Shown piece after piece: positions 30,801-38,955 of a stretch of DNA of 64,000 bases (its first letter is position 1; every line of letters starts with the position of its first letter). Position numbers and translations under genes: made by a program. This stretch comes from Tsukamurella sp040611135 (GTDB lineage Bacteria > Actinomycetota > Actinomycetes > Mycobacteriales > Mycobacteriaceae), in the NCBI RefSeq assembly GCF_040611135.1, contig NZ_JBEXNL010000012.1:91550-155549 (forward strand), in the 5' to 3' direction. Below the pieces are notes generated by a model that made no database searches, was not told where the DNA came from, and worked only from the letters and a program-made list of their open reading frames with translations.

Positions 30801-32489
30801 GTGACCCCGCAGAAACAGGCCAAGGCCGGCACCTCGGGACGCACGTCGGCGTCCGCGACCCGGAAGCCGGCCGCCGTCCCACGACTGTCCGATGACGCGC
30901 CGCTTTTCGCGGGCTACGACGAGGCACCGTCGTTCCAGCGGGCGTTCGACGAGATGTTCGCCGACGACGGCACCGTCCGGACGCCCTACAAGCGGATCTT
31001 CGGCGCGCTCGCGTCGGCGGACGAGTCGGACCTGGCGGCCCGCGTGGACGCGCTCGGTGCGGCGTTCATCGACCAGGGCATCACCTTCTCTCTGGAGGGT
31101 CGTGAGCGTCCGTTCCCGCTGGACCTGGTGCCGCGCGTCATCGCCGCCGCCGAGTGGAACCGCCTGGAGAAGGGCATCAAACAGCGCGTGCAGGCGCTGG
31201 AGATGTTCCTCGACGACATCTACTCCGAGCAGGAGATCCTGCGCGACGGCGTCGTTCCCAAGCGGCTGGTCACCTCGTGCGCCCACTTCCACCGGCAGGC
31301 CGCGGGCATTCGCCCGCCCAACGGCGTGCGGATCCACGTCGCGGGCATCGACCTGATCCGCGACGCCGAGGGCACGTTCCGCGTCCTCGAGGACAACCTG
31401 CGGTCACCGTCGGGCGTGAGCTACGTGATGGAGAACCGCCGGACCATGGCCCAGGTCTTCCCGGACCTGTTCCAGCGGCACCGCGTCCGCGCGGTCGCGG
31501 ACTACAGCTCCCACCTGCTGCGCGCGCTGCGCCGCAGCGCCGCGTCCAACGAGGCCGATCCGACGGTCGTGGTGCTCACCCCGGGCATGGCGAACTCCGC
31601 CTACTTCGAGCACTCGCTGCTCGCCCGGCAGATGGGCGTGGAGCTGGTCGAGGGCCGAGACCTCTTCTGCCGCGACAACGTGGTCTACATGCGCACCACC
31701 AGCGGCGAGCAGCAGGTGGACGTGATCTACCGCCGCATCGACGACGAGTTCCTCGACCCGATGCAGTTCCTCCCGAACTCGGTGCTCGGCGTCGCGGGCC
31801 TGCTCAACGCCGCCCGCGCGGGCAACGTGGTGATCAGCTCCGCCGTGGGCAACGGTGTCGCCGACGACAAGCTCACCTACACCTACGTGCCCGACATCAT
31901 CGACTACTACCTCGGCGAGAAGCCGCTCCTGCAGAACGTCGACACGCTGCGCTGCTGGCTCGACGACGAGCGCGAGGAGGTGCTCGACCGGATCGACGAG
32001 CTGGTCATCAAGCCCGTCGAGGGCTCCGGCGGCTACGGCATCGTCTTCGGGCCGGACGCGAGCGAGAAGGAACTCGCGACGATCCGCCGCAAGGTCATGA
32101 GCGATCCGCGCGGCTGGATCGCGCAGCCCGTCGTGCAGTTGTCGACAGTGCCGACGAAGATCGGTGAGCAGGCCCGCCCGCGGCACGTGGATCTGCGCCC
32201 CTTCGCCGTGAACGACGGTGACGACGTGTGGGTGCTGCCCGGGGGCCTGACCCGCGTCGCTCTCCCTGAGGGCTCTCTCGTGGTGAACTCTAGTCAGGGC
32301 GGCGGTTCCAAAGACACGTGGGTGTTGGCCGGCCGGTCCTCGGTGGCGGAGGCGGAACTCGAAGGCGTGGAGGTGGTTCCGAGCCGCGATCTCGTCGAGC
32401 AGCAGCAGGTGGAGCTCGGGCCCGAGCTCAGCTCGCAGGATCAGCAGCAACAGCAGGCACGAGAGGAGGAGCGTCATGCTCGCCCGTAA
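30801..32489 (+). CDS. Circularly permuted ATP-grasp protein (Rv2411c-type)
   Basis: 562 residues from GTG 30801, six bases after a CACGAT box; longer in-frame starts would run back through rpsT. Circularly permuted ATP-grasp type 2 features: FHRQAAGIRPPNGVRIHVAGIDLIRDAEGTFRVLEDNLRSPSGVSYVMENRRTM, a central LTPGMANSAYFEHSLLARQMGVELVEGRDL, and DELVIKPVEGSGGYGIVFGPDAS (the nucleotide-binding loop). It forms a conserved set with an alpha-E protein and a transglutaminase. The ATP-grasp enzyme probably ligates a carboxylate to an amine, with the peptidase-like transglutaminase acting on the product; substrate unknown. Gln-rich C-terminus. Confidence 0.88.
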   Translation: MTPQKQAKAGTSGRTSASATRKPAAVPRLSDDAPLFAGYDEAPSFQRAFDEMFADDGTVRTPYKRIFGALASADESDLAARVDALGAAFIDQGITFSLEGRERPFPLDLVPRVIAAAEWNRLEKGIKQRVQALEMFLDDIYSEQEILRDGVVPKRLVTSCAHFHRQAAGIRPPNGVRIHVAGIDLIRDAEGTFRVLEDNLRSPSGVSYVMENRRTMAQVFPDLFQRHRVRAVADYSSHLLRALRRSAASNEADPTVVVLTPGMANSAYFEHSLLARQMGVELVEGRDLFCRDNVVYMRTTSGEQQVDVIYRRIDDEFLDPMQFLPNSVLGVAGLLNAARAGNVVISSAVGNGVADDKLTYTYVPDIIDYYLGEKPLLQNVDTLRCWLDDEREEVLDRIDELVIKPVEGSGGYGIVFGPDASEKELATIRRKVMSDPRGWIAQPVVQLSTVPTKIGEQARPRHVDLRPFAVNDGDDVWVLPGGLTRVALPEGSLVVNSSQGGGSKDTWVLAGRSSVAEAELEGVEVVPSRDLVEQQQVELGPELSSQDQQQQQAREEERHARP

Positions 32490-33459
32490 CGCGGAGGCGC
32501 TGTACTGGATCGGCCGGTACGCCGAACGCGCCGACGACACCGCCCGCATGCTGGACGTGACCGTGCACCAGTTCCTCGAGGACGCCACCATCGACGAGGA
32601 CCGCGCCTCCCGGCAGTTGGTCCGCGTCCTGGGCATCCCGGAGCCGCCCGCGGATCAGCCGCTCGATCTGCGGTCGGTGACGGAGGTCGTGGCCTACAAC
32701 CGGGATCCGGGCAGTGGCTCGATCGCGGCGAGCGTCGCCTCCGCCCGCGAGAACGCCCGCGGTGCACGGGAGGTCACGAGCTCCGAGATGTGGGAGTGCC
32801 TCAACGCCACCTACAACGGTCTCGCCGAGCGGGAGCGCGCCGCGCGCCGCCTCGGCCCGCACGAGTTCCTCAACTACATCAAGAACCGCGCCGCGATGTT
32901 CGCAGGCCTCACCGATTCGACGCTGTCCCGCGACGAGGGCTATCAGTTCATGTTGCTGGGCCGCTCGATCGAGCGGATGGACATGGCGGTGCGGCTGCTG
33001 CTCTCGCGTGCGGGCGATCGCGCGAACGCGCCCACCTGGGTGACGGTGCTCCGCGCGACCGGCGCGCACGACACCTACCTGCGGACGCACCGCGGCGTGC
33101 TCGATGCGACGCGGGTGGTCGAGTTCATCTTGGTGGACAGGCTCTTCCCGCGGTCGGTGATCCACGCGCTGACCACCGCCGAGGACTGCCTGAACGCCAT
33201 CGAGGGCGGTCGAGAGGGACGTCTCGGCACCCGCACCGAGGCGCAGCGTCTGTTGGGCCGTGCCCGTGGCGAGCTCGAGTTCCTCGCTCCCGGAGAGCTG
33301 CTCGACGATCTGCAACGCAGGCTCCTCGCCCTGCAGGAGCTGGGGCAGGCCGCGGGCGAGGCGGTCACCGCTCGCTACTTCCACGTGACGCCCTACGTCG
33401 CCTGGACCGACGCCCGGGCCCGGGGCGACATCGACACCATCCTGGAGGGGGAGCTGTGA
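32476..33459 (+). CDS. Alpha-E domain protein
   Basis: 327 residues, entirely alpha-helical by composition. MLARNAEALYWIGRYAERADDTARMLDV is the diagnostic N-terminus of the alpha-E family (DUF403). It overlaps the ATP-grasp gene by 14 bases with a strong GAGGAGGAG ribosome site. The family always occurs with circularly permuted ATP-grasp proteins and transglutaminase-like proteins, sometimes fused to them, and is predicted to take part in synthesis or modification of an unknown peptide-like product. No catalytic residues are assigned. Confidence 0.88.
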   Translation: MLARNAEALYWIGRYAERADDTARMLDVTVHQFLEDATIDEDRASRQLVRVLGIPEPPADQPLDLRSVTEVVAYNRDPGSGSIAASVASARENARGAREVTSSEMWECLNATYNGLAERERAARRLGPHEFLNYIKNRAAMFAGLTDSTLSRDEGYQFMLLGRSIERMDMAVRLLLSRAGDRANAPTWVTVLRATGAHDTYLRTHRGVLDATRVVEFILVDRLFPRSVIHALTTAEDCLNAIEGGREGRLGTRTEAQRLLGRARGELEFLAPGELLDDLQRRLLALQELGQAAGEAVTARYFHVTPYVAWTDARARGDIDTILEGEL

Positions 33460-34298
33460 GCTGGCGTCTTCGAGTCGTGCACTCCACCGGTTTCGGCTAC
33501 AACGCGCCGGTCACCTCGTCGTACAACGAGGCCCGCCTGACCCCGCGAAGTGACCAGCGGCAGAACGTGATCCTCAACCGCGTCGAGACGGTGCCCGCCA
33601 CCCGCGCGTACCGCTACACCGACTACTGGGGCACCGCGGTCACCGCGTTCGACCTGCACGCCCCGCACACCGCGCTCGAGGTCACGGGTGCCTCCGTCGT
33701 GGAGACCGAGGCCGCCGACGACACGGGCGACGTGGTCGGCTGGGACGAGCTCGCGACCGACCGCGTCCGGGACCGGTTCGACGAGCTGCTCAGCTACACC
33801 GACTACGTGCCCAAGCAGCGCAAACTCGCGGCACAGGCGAAGAAGCTGGTCAAGGATCTCGAGCCCGACGAGGCCGTGCTGGCGGTCTGCCGGTGGGTGC
33901 ACGAGGAACTGGACTACGTGCCCGGCACCACGGGCGTGCACTCCTCGGCGACCGACGCCTGGGAGGAGCGCAAGGGCGTCTGCCAGGACTACGCGCACCT
34001 GACCCTGCTGCTGCTCCGCAGTGTCGGCATCCCAGGACGCTACGTCTCGGGGTACCTGCACCCGCAGCGCGATGCGGAGGTCGGGTCGACGGTGGCGGGG
34101 GAGTCGCATGCGTGGATCGAGGCGTGGACCGGTCAGTGGCGCGGCTACGACCCGACGAACGATGTCCCGATCGGCGAGCGGCACGTCTCCGTCGGAGTGG
34201 GCCGCGACTACGCCGACGTCCCGCCCCTGCGCGGTGTGATCGCGGGCGGCGGCGCGTCGGATCTCGATGTGGTCGTGGAGATCACCCGTCTCGCATGA
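33456..34298 (+). CDS. Transglutaminase-like cysteine peptidase
   Basis: 280 residues from a GTG overlapping the alpha-E stop (GTGA), with GGAGGGGGAG just upstream. N-terminal strand domain (WRLRVVHSTGFGYNAPVTSSYNEARLTPR), then the transglutaminase core: catalytic Cys in ERKGVCQDYAHLTLLLLRSVGIPGRYVSGYL, His in GESHAWIEAW and Asp in GYDPTNDVPIG. Bacterial proteins of this type are mostly proteases or amidases. Third member of the ATP-grasp/alpha-E/transglutaminase set, in the same order as M. tuberculosis Rv2411c-Rv2409c. Confidence 0.9.
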   Translation: MSWRLRVVHSTGFGYNAPVTSSYNEARLTPRSDQRQNVILNRVETVPATRAYRYTDYWGTAVTAFDLHAPHTALEVTGASVVETEAADDTGDVVGWDELATDRVRDRFDELLSYTDYVPKQRKLAAQAKKLVKDLEPDEAVLAVCRWVHEELDYVPGTTGVHSSATDAWEERKGVCQDYAHLTLLLLRSVGIPGRYVSGYLHPQRDAEVGSTVAGESHAWIEAWTGQWRGYDPTNDVPIGERHVSVGVGRDYADVPPLRGVIAGGGASDLDVVVEITRLA

Positions 34299-34311
34299 TC
34301 CCCCGGCGCGC

Positions 34312-36825
34312 ATGACCGACGACACCCCGCTGTGGATCGCCGTCCGCGGTGCCCGGGTGCACAACCTGCGGTCCCTGGACGTCGACGTGCCGCTGCGTCG
34401 GCTCGTCGCCATCGCGGGCGTGTCCGGTAGCGGCAAGTCGTCGTTGGCGATGGGCGTCCTGTACGCCGAGGGCTCGCGCCGCTACCTCGAGGCGCTGTCG
34501 ACCTACACACGGCGCCGCATGGCGCAGGCGCCCCGGGCCGCCGTCGACTCCGTGGAGCACGTCCCCGCGGCACTCGCGCTCCGGCAGCGGCCCGGCGTCC
34601 CCGGCGTGCGCAGCACCTTCGGCACCAGCACCGAGCTGCTGAACGTGCTGCGGCTCATGTTCTCCCGGCTCGCCGCGCACCGCTGCCCGAACGGCCACTA
34701 CGTCGACCCGACCATCGACGTCGCCGCCGGACTCGACCTCACGTGCCCGGAGTGCGGCGCCGTCTTCTCCCCGCCCGGCGCGGAGGCACTGGCCTTCAAC
34801 GCCGACGGTGCCTGCCCAACCTGCGCCGGAACGGGCACCGTCCGCGCGATCGACGGGGCCGCACTGGTACCCGACCCCACGAGGACCATCGCCGACGGTG
34901 CCGTCGCGCCCTGGTCGATGATGGGTCTGACGGTGATGCCGCAGGTGGTCGCGGAGATGGGTGTGCGCACCGATGTGCCCTTCGACGAGCTGACCGACGA
35001 CGAGAAGCGGGTGGTGCTGCACGGTCCCGCGGAGAAGCGCCACATCACGGTGCCCTCGAAGAACGGCAAGCTGTTCGAGCTGAACTTCACGTACCGGAAC
35101 GCGACGACCGCGGTACAGGAGGCACTGGACAAGGCGGACACCGAATCCGGGCTGGGACGGATCGCGCGCTTCCTCCACTCGAGTCCGTGCCCCGACTGTC
35201 GCGGCACCCGCCTGAACCCCTCCGCGCGGGCGCCGCGGATCGGCGGCCTGGGCCTTGCGGACGTCACCGCGATGACCCTCGACGACGTGGTGGGGTGGGC
35301 GCCGGGCACCGTCGAACCGCTCCCGGCCGACATGCGCGAGATGGCCGGAATCCTGGTCGACACCCTGGAATCGATCGCGCGGCGCCTGCTGGAGCTGGGT
35401 CTGGGGTACCTCGGCCTGGACCGCGCCGCGGCCACGCTCTCCACCGGTGAGCGGCAGCGGGTCCAGCTCGCGCGGGCGGTCCGCAACCGCACCACCGGGG
35501 TGCTCTACGTGCTCGACGAGCCCTCGGTGGGGCTGCACCCGGCCAACGTCGAGGGCCTCCTGGGCGTAGTGCGGGACCTGTTGCGGGACGGCAACTCCGT
35601 GGTCGTCGTCGATCACGATCTGGACGTGGTGCGCCAGGCGGAGCACCTCGTCGAGATCGGTCCCGGTTCGGGCTCGGAGGGCGGTCGCTTGATCGCGCAG
35701 GGCGCCGTCGCCGAGGTCGAGCGGGACCCGAATTCCGTGCTGGGCGACTACCTCGCGGGCCGCGTGCCGGTTCGGACGCGACCCCGCACCGCCGTCGACG
35801 AGCTCTTCGCCCGCGGCCGGATCCACCTCGAGACGAACCCGATCCACACTGTGCACGCGCTCGCCGTCGACCTCCCGGTGGGTCGGATCACCGCCGTGAC
35901 GGGCGTTTCCGGCTCGGGTAAGTCGACGCTGGTCCTCGAGGGGCTCGTCCCGGCGCTGACCGCCGCGGCCGCCGGCGAACCGCTGCCCGCGCACGTCACG
36001 GTTCTCGACGCGCCGGGACTCGGGCGGGTGAACCTCGTGGACGCCACGCCCATCGGCGTCAACGTGCGCTCGACGGTCGCCACCTACAGCGGCGTCCTCG
36101 ACGACCTGCGGCGCGAGTACGCCAAGGTCGCCGCGGCGAAGGACCTGGGCCTGAAAGCCGGTGCTTTCTCCTACAACACGGGGTCGCTTCGCTGCCCGCG
36201 GTGCGAGGGCACGGGCCAGGTCTCGCTCGACGTGCAGTTCCTTCCCGACGTCGACATCGAATGCCCCGCGTGCCTGGGCCGACGGTACGCCCCCGAGGCC
36301 TGGGCGGTGCGCTGGCCGGAACGGCCCGCGCAATCGATCGAGGCCGGTCTCGCCCTGCCGGATCTGTTGGCACTCAGCGTCCGCGAGGCCGTCGCGGTCG
36401 TGCCGGTGCCGCGGATCGCCAAGAAGCTGCGCACCCTCGCGGATCTCGGGCTCGGCTATCTGACCTTGGGTGAGGCTACGCCCGCGCTGTCCGGTGGCGA
36501 GGCGCAGCGGCTCAAGCTCGCCGGCGAATTGGGACGCGATCAGTCCGACGCCGTCTTCGTGCTCGACGAGCCCTCGGTGGGGCTGCACCCGAAGGACGTC
36601 CGCATCCTGCTCGACGTGCTGCAGCGGCTCGTCGATCGCGGCGCGACGGTCGTGGTCGTCGAACACGACCTGGACCTGATCGCCAACGCCGACCACGTCA
36701 TCGACCTGGGGCCGGGCGGTGGGGCGGCCGGCGGCACCGTCGTGGCCCAGGGGACGCCCGAACAGGTCGCGGCGACCGAGGGCAGCGTGACCGGCCGGTT
36801 CCTGCGCGGTCACCTGGAGGGGTGA
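34312..36825 (+). CDS. Short UvrA-like ABC ATPase paralogue
   Basis: 837 residues, shorter than housekeeping UvrA (about 940-970). Two ABC cassettes: Walker A GVSGSGKSS near 36-44 and GVSGSGKST near 537; signatures LSTGERQRVQLARAVRNRTTGVLYVLDEPSVGLHP (first; the usual second G of LSGGE is T) and LSGGEAQRLKLAGELGRDQSDAVFVLDEPSVGLHP (second). Zinc-type cysteines: CPECG, CPTCAGTG, CPDCRGTR, CPRCEGTG and CPACLG. Such paralogues (DrrC/UvrA2-like) are tied to drug tolerance or secondary repair in actinobacteria. No UvrB/UvrC nearby. It follows the transglutaminase gene by 13 bases without a clear ribosome site. Confidence 0.88.
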   Translation: MTDDTPLWIAVRGARVHNLRSLDVDVPLRRLVAIAGVSGSGKSSLAMGVLYAEGSRRYLEALSTYTRRRMAQAPRAAVDSVEHVPAALALRQRPGVPGVRSTFGTSTELLNVLRLMFSRLAAHRCPNGHYVDPTIDVAAGLDLTCPECGAVFSPPGAEALAFNADGACPTCAGTGTVRAIDGAALVPDPTRTIADGAVAPWSMMGLTVMPQVVAEMGVRTDVPFDELTDDEKRVVLHGPAEKRHITVPSKNGKLFELNFTYRNATTAVQEALDKADTESGLGRIARFLHSSPCPDCRGTRLNPSARAPRIGGLGLADVTAMTLDDVVGWAPGTVEPLPADMREMAGILVDTLESIARRLLELGLGYLGLDRAAATLSTGERQRVQLARAVRNRTTGVLYVLDEPSVGLHPANVEGLLGVVRDLLRDGNSVVVVDHDLDVVRQAEHLVEIGPGSGSEGGRLIAQGAVAEVERDPNSVLGDYLAGRVPVRTRPRTAVDELFARGRIHLETNPIHTVHALAVDLPVGRITAVTGVSGSGKSTLVLEGLVPALTAAAAGEPLPAHVTVLDAPGLGRVNLVDATPIGVNVRSTVATYSGVLDDLRREYAKVAAAKDLGLKAGAFSYNTGSLRCPRCEGTGQVSLDVQFLPDVDIECPACLGRRYAPEAWAVRWPERPAQSIEAGLALPDLLALSVREAVAVVPVPRIAKKLRTLADLGLGYLTLGEATPALSGGEAQRLKLAGELGRDQSDAVFVLDEPSVGLHPKDVRILLDVLQRLVDRGATVVVVEHDLDLIANADHVIDLGPGGGAAGGTVVAQGTPEQVAATEGSVTGRFLRGHLEG

Positions 36826-36851
36826 GTTTTGCCCCCGCGTTGATGTATGCA

Positions 36852-36884
36852 TTGCTTACACGGAGCGGACCCGCTAATGTAAGC
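36852..36884 (+). promoter_or_regulatory. Promoter of the DJ-1/PfpI gene with overlapping inverted repeat
   Basis: -35 TTGCTT (36852-36857), exactly 17 bases, -10 TAATGT (36875-36880). Arms GCTTACA (36854-36860) and TGTAAGC (36878-36884) form a perfect 7-bp inverted repeat covering both boxes, a layout expected for repressor control. AT-rich compared with surroundings. Confidence 0.65.
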
Positions 36885-36923
36885 GGTGTCAACAAGCTGT
36901 TCCGTCGAGCCAGGAGCCTCGTT

Positions 36924-37610
36924 ATGACCAAGCGCATTCTCAACGTCGTGACCAATGTCGGCCACTACGACGATCCGTCGCACACGACCGGCCTGTGGCT
37001 CTCCGAGCTCACCCACGCCTGGCACGTCTTCGAGGAGGCCGGCTACGAGCAGGTGGTGGTGAGCCCCCGGGGCGGCGCGTCCCCGCTCGAGCCGCGGTCG
37101 CTGAAGTTCCCCAACTACGACAAGACCGCGAAGGCCTGGCGCGCGAACCCCGCGAAGATGGCACTGCTGGAGAACACGCTGAGCCCCGACGACATCGACT
37201 CGGCTGACTTCGACGCGATCTTCTTCACCGGCGGTCACGCCGTGATGTACGACTTCCCGGGCAGCGAAGGACTGCAGCGGATCTCGCGGGAGCTCTACGA
37301 GCGCGGCGACATCGTCTCCTCGGTGTGCCACGGCTATTGCGGGCTGCTGGACACGAAGCTGTCGAACGGCGAGTACCTCATCAAGGGTCGTCGGATGACC
37401 GGGTTCGCCTGGCAGGAAGAGGTTCTCGCCCGCGTCGACAAGCTCGTGCCCTACAACGCGGAGGAGCGGTGCAAGGAGCGCGGCGCTCTCTACCAGAAGG
37501 CCAAGCTGCCCTTCGTCTCGTACACCGTCGTCGACGGCAACCTCGTCACCGGCCAGAACCCGGGCTCCGCCAAGGAGACCGCGCAGAAGGTCGTGGCGGC
37601 CCTGCGCTGA
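36924..37610 (+). CDS. DJ-1/PfpI-family (class I glutamine amidotransferase-like) protein
   Basis: 228 residues from ATG 36924, with AGGAG eight bases upstream. Hsp31/PfpI pattern: KRILNVVTNVGHYDDPSHTTGLWLSELTHAWHVFEEAGYEQVVVSPRGG (conserved Glu region), FDAIFFTGGHAVMYDFPGS, and the nucleophile elbow SVCHGYCGLLDTKLSNGEYLIKGRRMTGF with the cysteine near residue 134. Members are chaperones, glyoxalase III-type deglycases or proteases. The strong promoter with an inverted repeat suggests inducible, stress-linked expression. Monocistronic; converges with the PemK-like gene after 16 bases. Confidence 0.88.
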   Translation: MTKRILNVVTNVGHYDDPSHTTGLWLSELTHAWHVFEEAGYEQVVVSPRGGASPLEPRSLKFPNYDKTAKAWRANPAKMALLENTLSPDDIDSADFDAIFFTGGHAVMYDFPGSEGLQRISRELYERGDIVSSVCHGYCGLLDTKLSNGEYLIKGRRMTGFAWQEEVLARVDKLVPYNAEERCKERGALYQKAKLPFVSYTVVDGNLVTGQNPGSAKETAQKVVAALR

Positions 37611-37626
37611 CCTCTTTCGCGGTGTC

Positions 37627-38241
37627 TCAGGACCAGCCGTAGTCGTCGCGCAGGCGCTGCGCGACGGACTCGAAGCGCCGTCGGTCCAGGACGGCGCCCT
37701 CGCGGCGGATGCCGTCCTCGGGTACGTCCAGGACCCGGTCGAGCCGTACCCACGAGGGGCGACGGTCCTCGTCCCACGGGCCGGAGCCGATGCCCACCCA
37801 CTCCGGATCACCCATGTGCTTTTCCTGGCTGGAGAGCATCAGGCCCAGGAGGACGACGCCGGAGCGACCCACGACGAGCACCGGCCGGTCCTTGCCCTGC
37901 CCCGCGTTCGGCCCCGTCGTCTCCTCGAACTCGACCCAGGTCCACACGACCTCGCCGGGATCGGCCCGGCCGTCCAGTTGGGGCGCGTAGACCACGGACC
38001 GGGCCATCAGCTCGGTCCGCGTCGAGGTGCGGGTCACGGGCCGTCCAGGGGTGAACTCCTTGGGCTCCGACGGTGCCTCCAGGCCGAGGGCCTGGTTCAC
38101 CGTCTGCGTGACCACCTGGGTGATCGCCTCCCGTCCGGCTCGGACGGGAGGGCTGTTCACGACCTGCGCCGCGAGCCGGGGGCCGTGCTCGCGCGCGAGC
38201 TTGGCCGCCACGGCCGCGAAGCGGGTGAAGTCGTTCGGCAT
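37627..38241 (-). CDS. PemK/MazF-like domain protein with N-terminal helical extension
   Basis: 204 residues. The first ~85 residues are helical and partly Pro/Thr-rich (FAAVAAKLAREHGPRLAAQVVN, AITQVVTQTVNQALG). The C-terminal ~120 residues follow the PemK/MazF barrel: RSVVYAPQLDGRADPGEVVWTWVEFEETTGPNAGQGKDRPVLVVGRSGVVLLGLMLSS and later SWVRLDRVLDVPEDGIRREGAVLDRRRFESVAQRLR. No antitoxin-like small gene lies next to it, so it is probably a housekeeping PemK-like protein of actinobacteria, not an active toxin module. ATG start, six bases after a TATCCT box. Confidence 0.78.
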   Translation of the reverse strand: MPNDFTRFAAVAAKLAREHGPRLAAQVVNSPPVRAGREAITQVVTQTVNQALGLEAPSEPKEFTPGRPVTRTSTRTELMARSVVYAPQLDGRADPGEVVWTWVEFEETTGPNAGQGKDRPVLVVGRSGVVLLGLMLSSQEKHMGDPEWVGIGSGPWDEDRRPSWVRLDRVLDVPEDGIRREGAVLDRRRFESVAQRLRDDYGWS

Positions 38242-38247
38242 GCTCCC

Positions 38248-38253
38248 AGGATA
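38248..38253 (-). promoter_or_regulatory. Leaderless-type -10 box (TATCCT) of the PemK-like gene
   Basis: TATCCT on the minus strand, six bases before the ATG at 38241. Confidence 0.5.
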
Positions 38254-38343
38254 GGCCCGCGGGTCCGTAGGGCGCCGCGACGAATTCCGAAGGCCTCGTT
38301 CGTACACATCTGTGACGACCTTCCGCGAGCACAGGAGACTCCG

Positions 38344-38955
38344 ATGACCATCTCGTCCGACACCGATCTGTACGACGCCACCGTCGCCGAGCGCACCCGG
38401 ATGGCGGGGTTGCTCGACAGCCTCACGCCCGAGCAGTGGGCGGCGGACTCCCTGTGCGCGGGCTGGCGGATCCGTGAGGTGGTGGCGCACCTGAGCATGA
38501 CCGACACGCAGACCTTCGAGGAGTTCGGGGCGGCCGTCGCCGAGGCGGGTGGCGACGTGAACGTCGCGGTCGATCGCACCGCCCGCGCCGATGCCGCCCG
38601 CTTCACCGACACCGAGCTGCTGGCGATCCAGCACGCCCGCGTCGCCAGCCGGTGGACGCCCGGACCCGGCGCGACACAGGGTGCGCTCGCCCACGAGGTG
38701 ATCCACGGCCTGGACATCACGATCCCGCTCGGGCTGCCGAGCCCGGCACCGGAGGTGCTCGCCGCGACGGTGACCGGCTCGAGCGCGGAGGGGCTCGGGT
38801 TCTTCGGCGTCGACCTCGCCGGCCTGCGGCTCACGGCCGACGACTCGGAGCTCGCACTCGGCGACGGCCCACGGGTCCTCGCCCTGCCGACGCTCGAGAT
38901 CGTGTTGATCGCGACGGGTCGACGGCCGGTCCCGGCGCGCACCGTCGTGGGATGA
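38344..38955 (+). CDS. Maleylpyruvate isomerase-like mycothiol-dependent protein (TIGR03083/DinB-like)
   Basis: 203 residues, with AGGAGA six bases before the ATG. DinB-fold metal site: LYDATVAERTRMAGLLDSLTPEQWAADSLCAGWRIREVVAHLSMTD, with REVVAHL histidine near 46, and GALAHEVIHGLDITIPLGLP carrying two more histidines. The family uses mycothiol, the actinobacterial thiol, in isomerase or transferase reactions. The stop codon overlaps the ECF sigma factor start (ATGA), so the two are made together; some relatives serve as partners of sigma factors, so a zinc- or thiol-responsive regulatory role is possible (inference). Confidence 0.8.
   Translation: MTISSDTDLYDATVAERTRMAGLLDSLTPEQWAADSLCAGWRIREVVAHLSMTDTQTFEEFGAAVAEAGGDVNVAVDRTARADAARFTDTELLAIQHARVASRWTPGPGATQGALAHEVIHGLDITIPLGLPSPAPEVLAATVTGSSAEGLGFFGVDLAGLRLTADDSELALGDGPRVLALPTLEIVLIATGRRPVPARTVVG

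Noticed and set aside
37627..38241. Classical PemIK toxin-antitoxin operon
   Set aside because: No small antitoxin gene is found on either side; the neighbours are a DJ-1 protein and a mycothiol-dependent isomerase-like protein.
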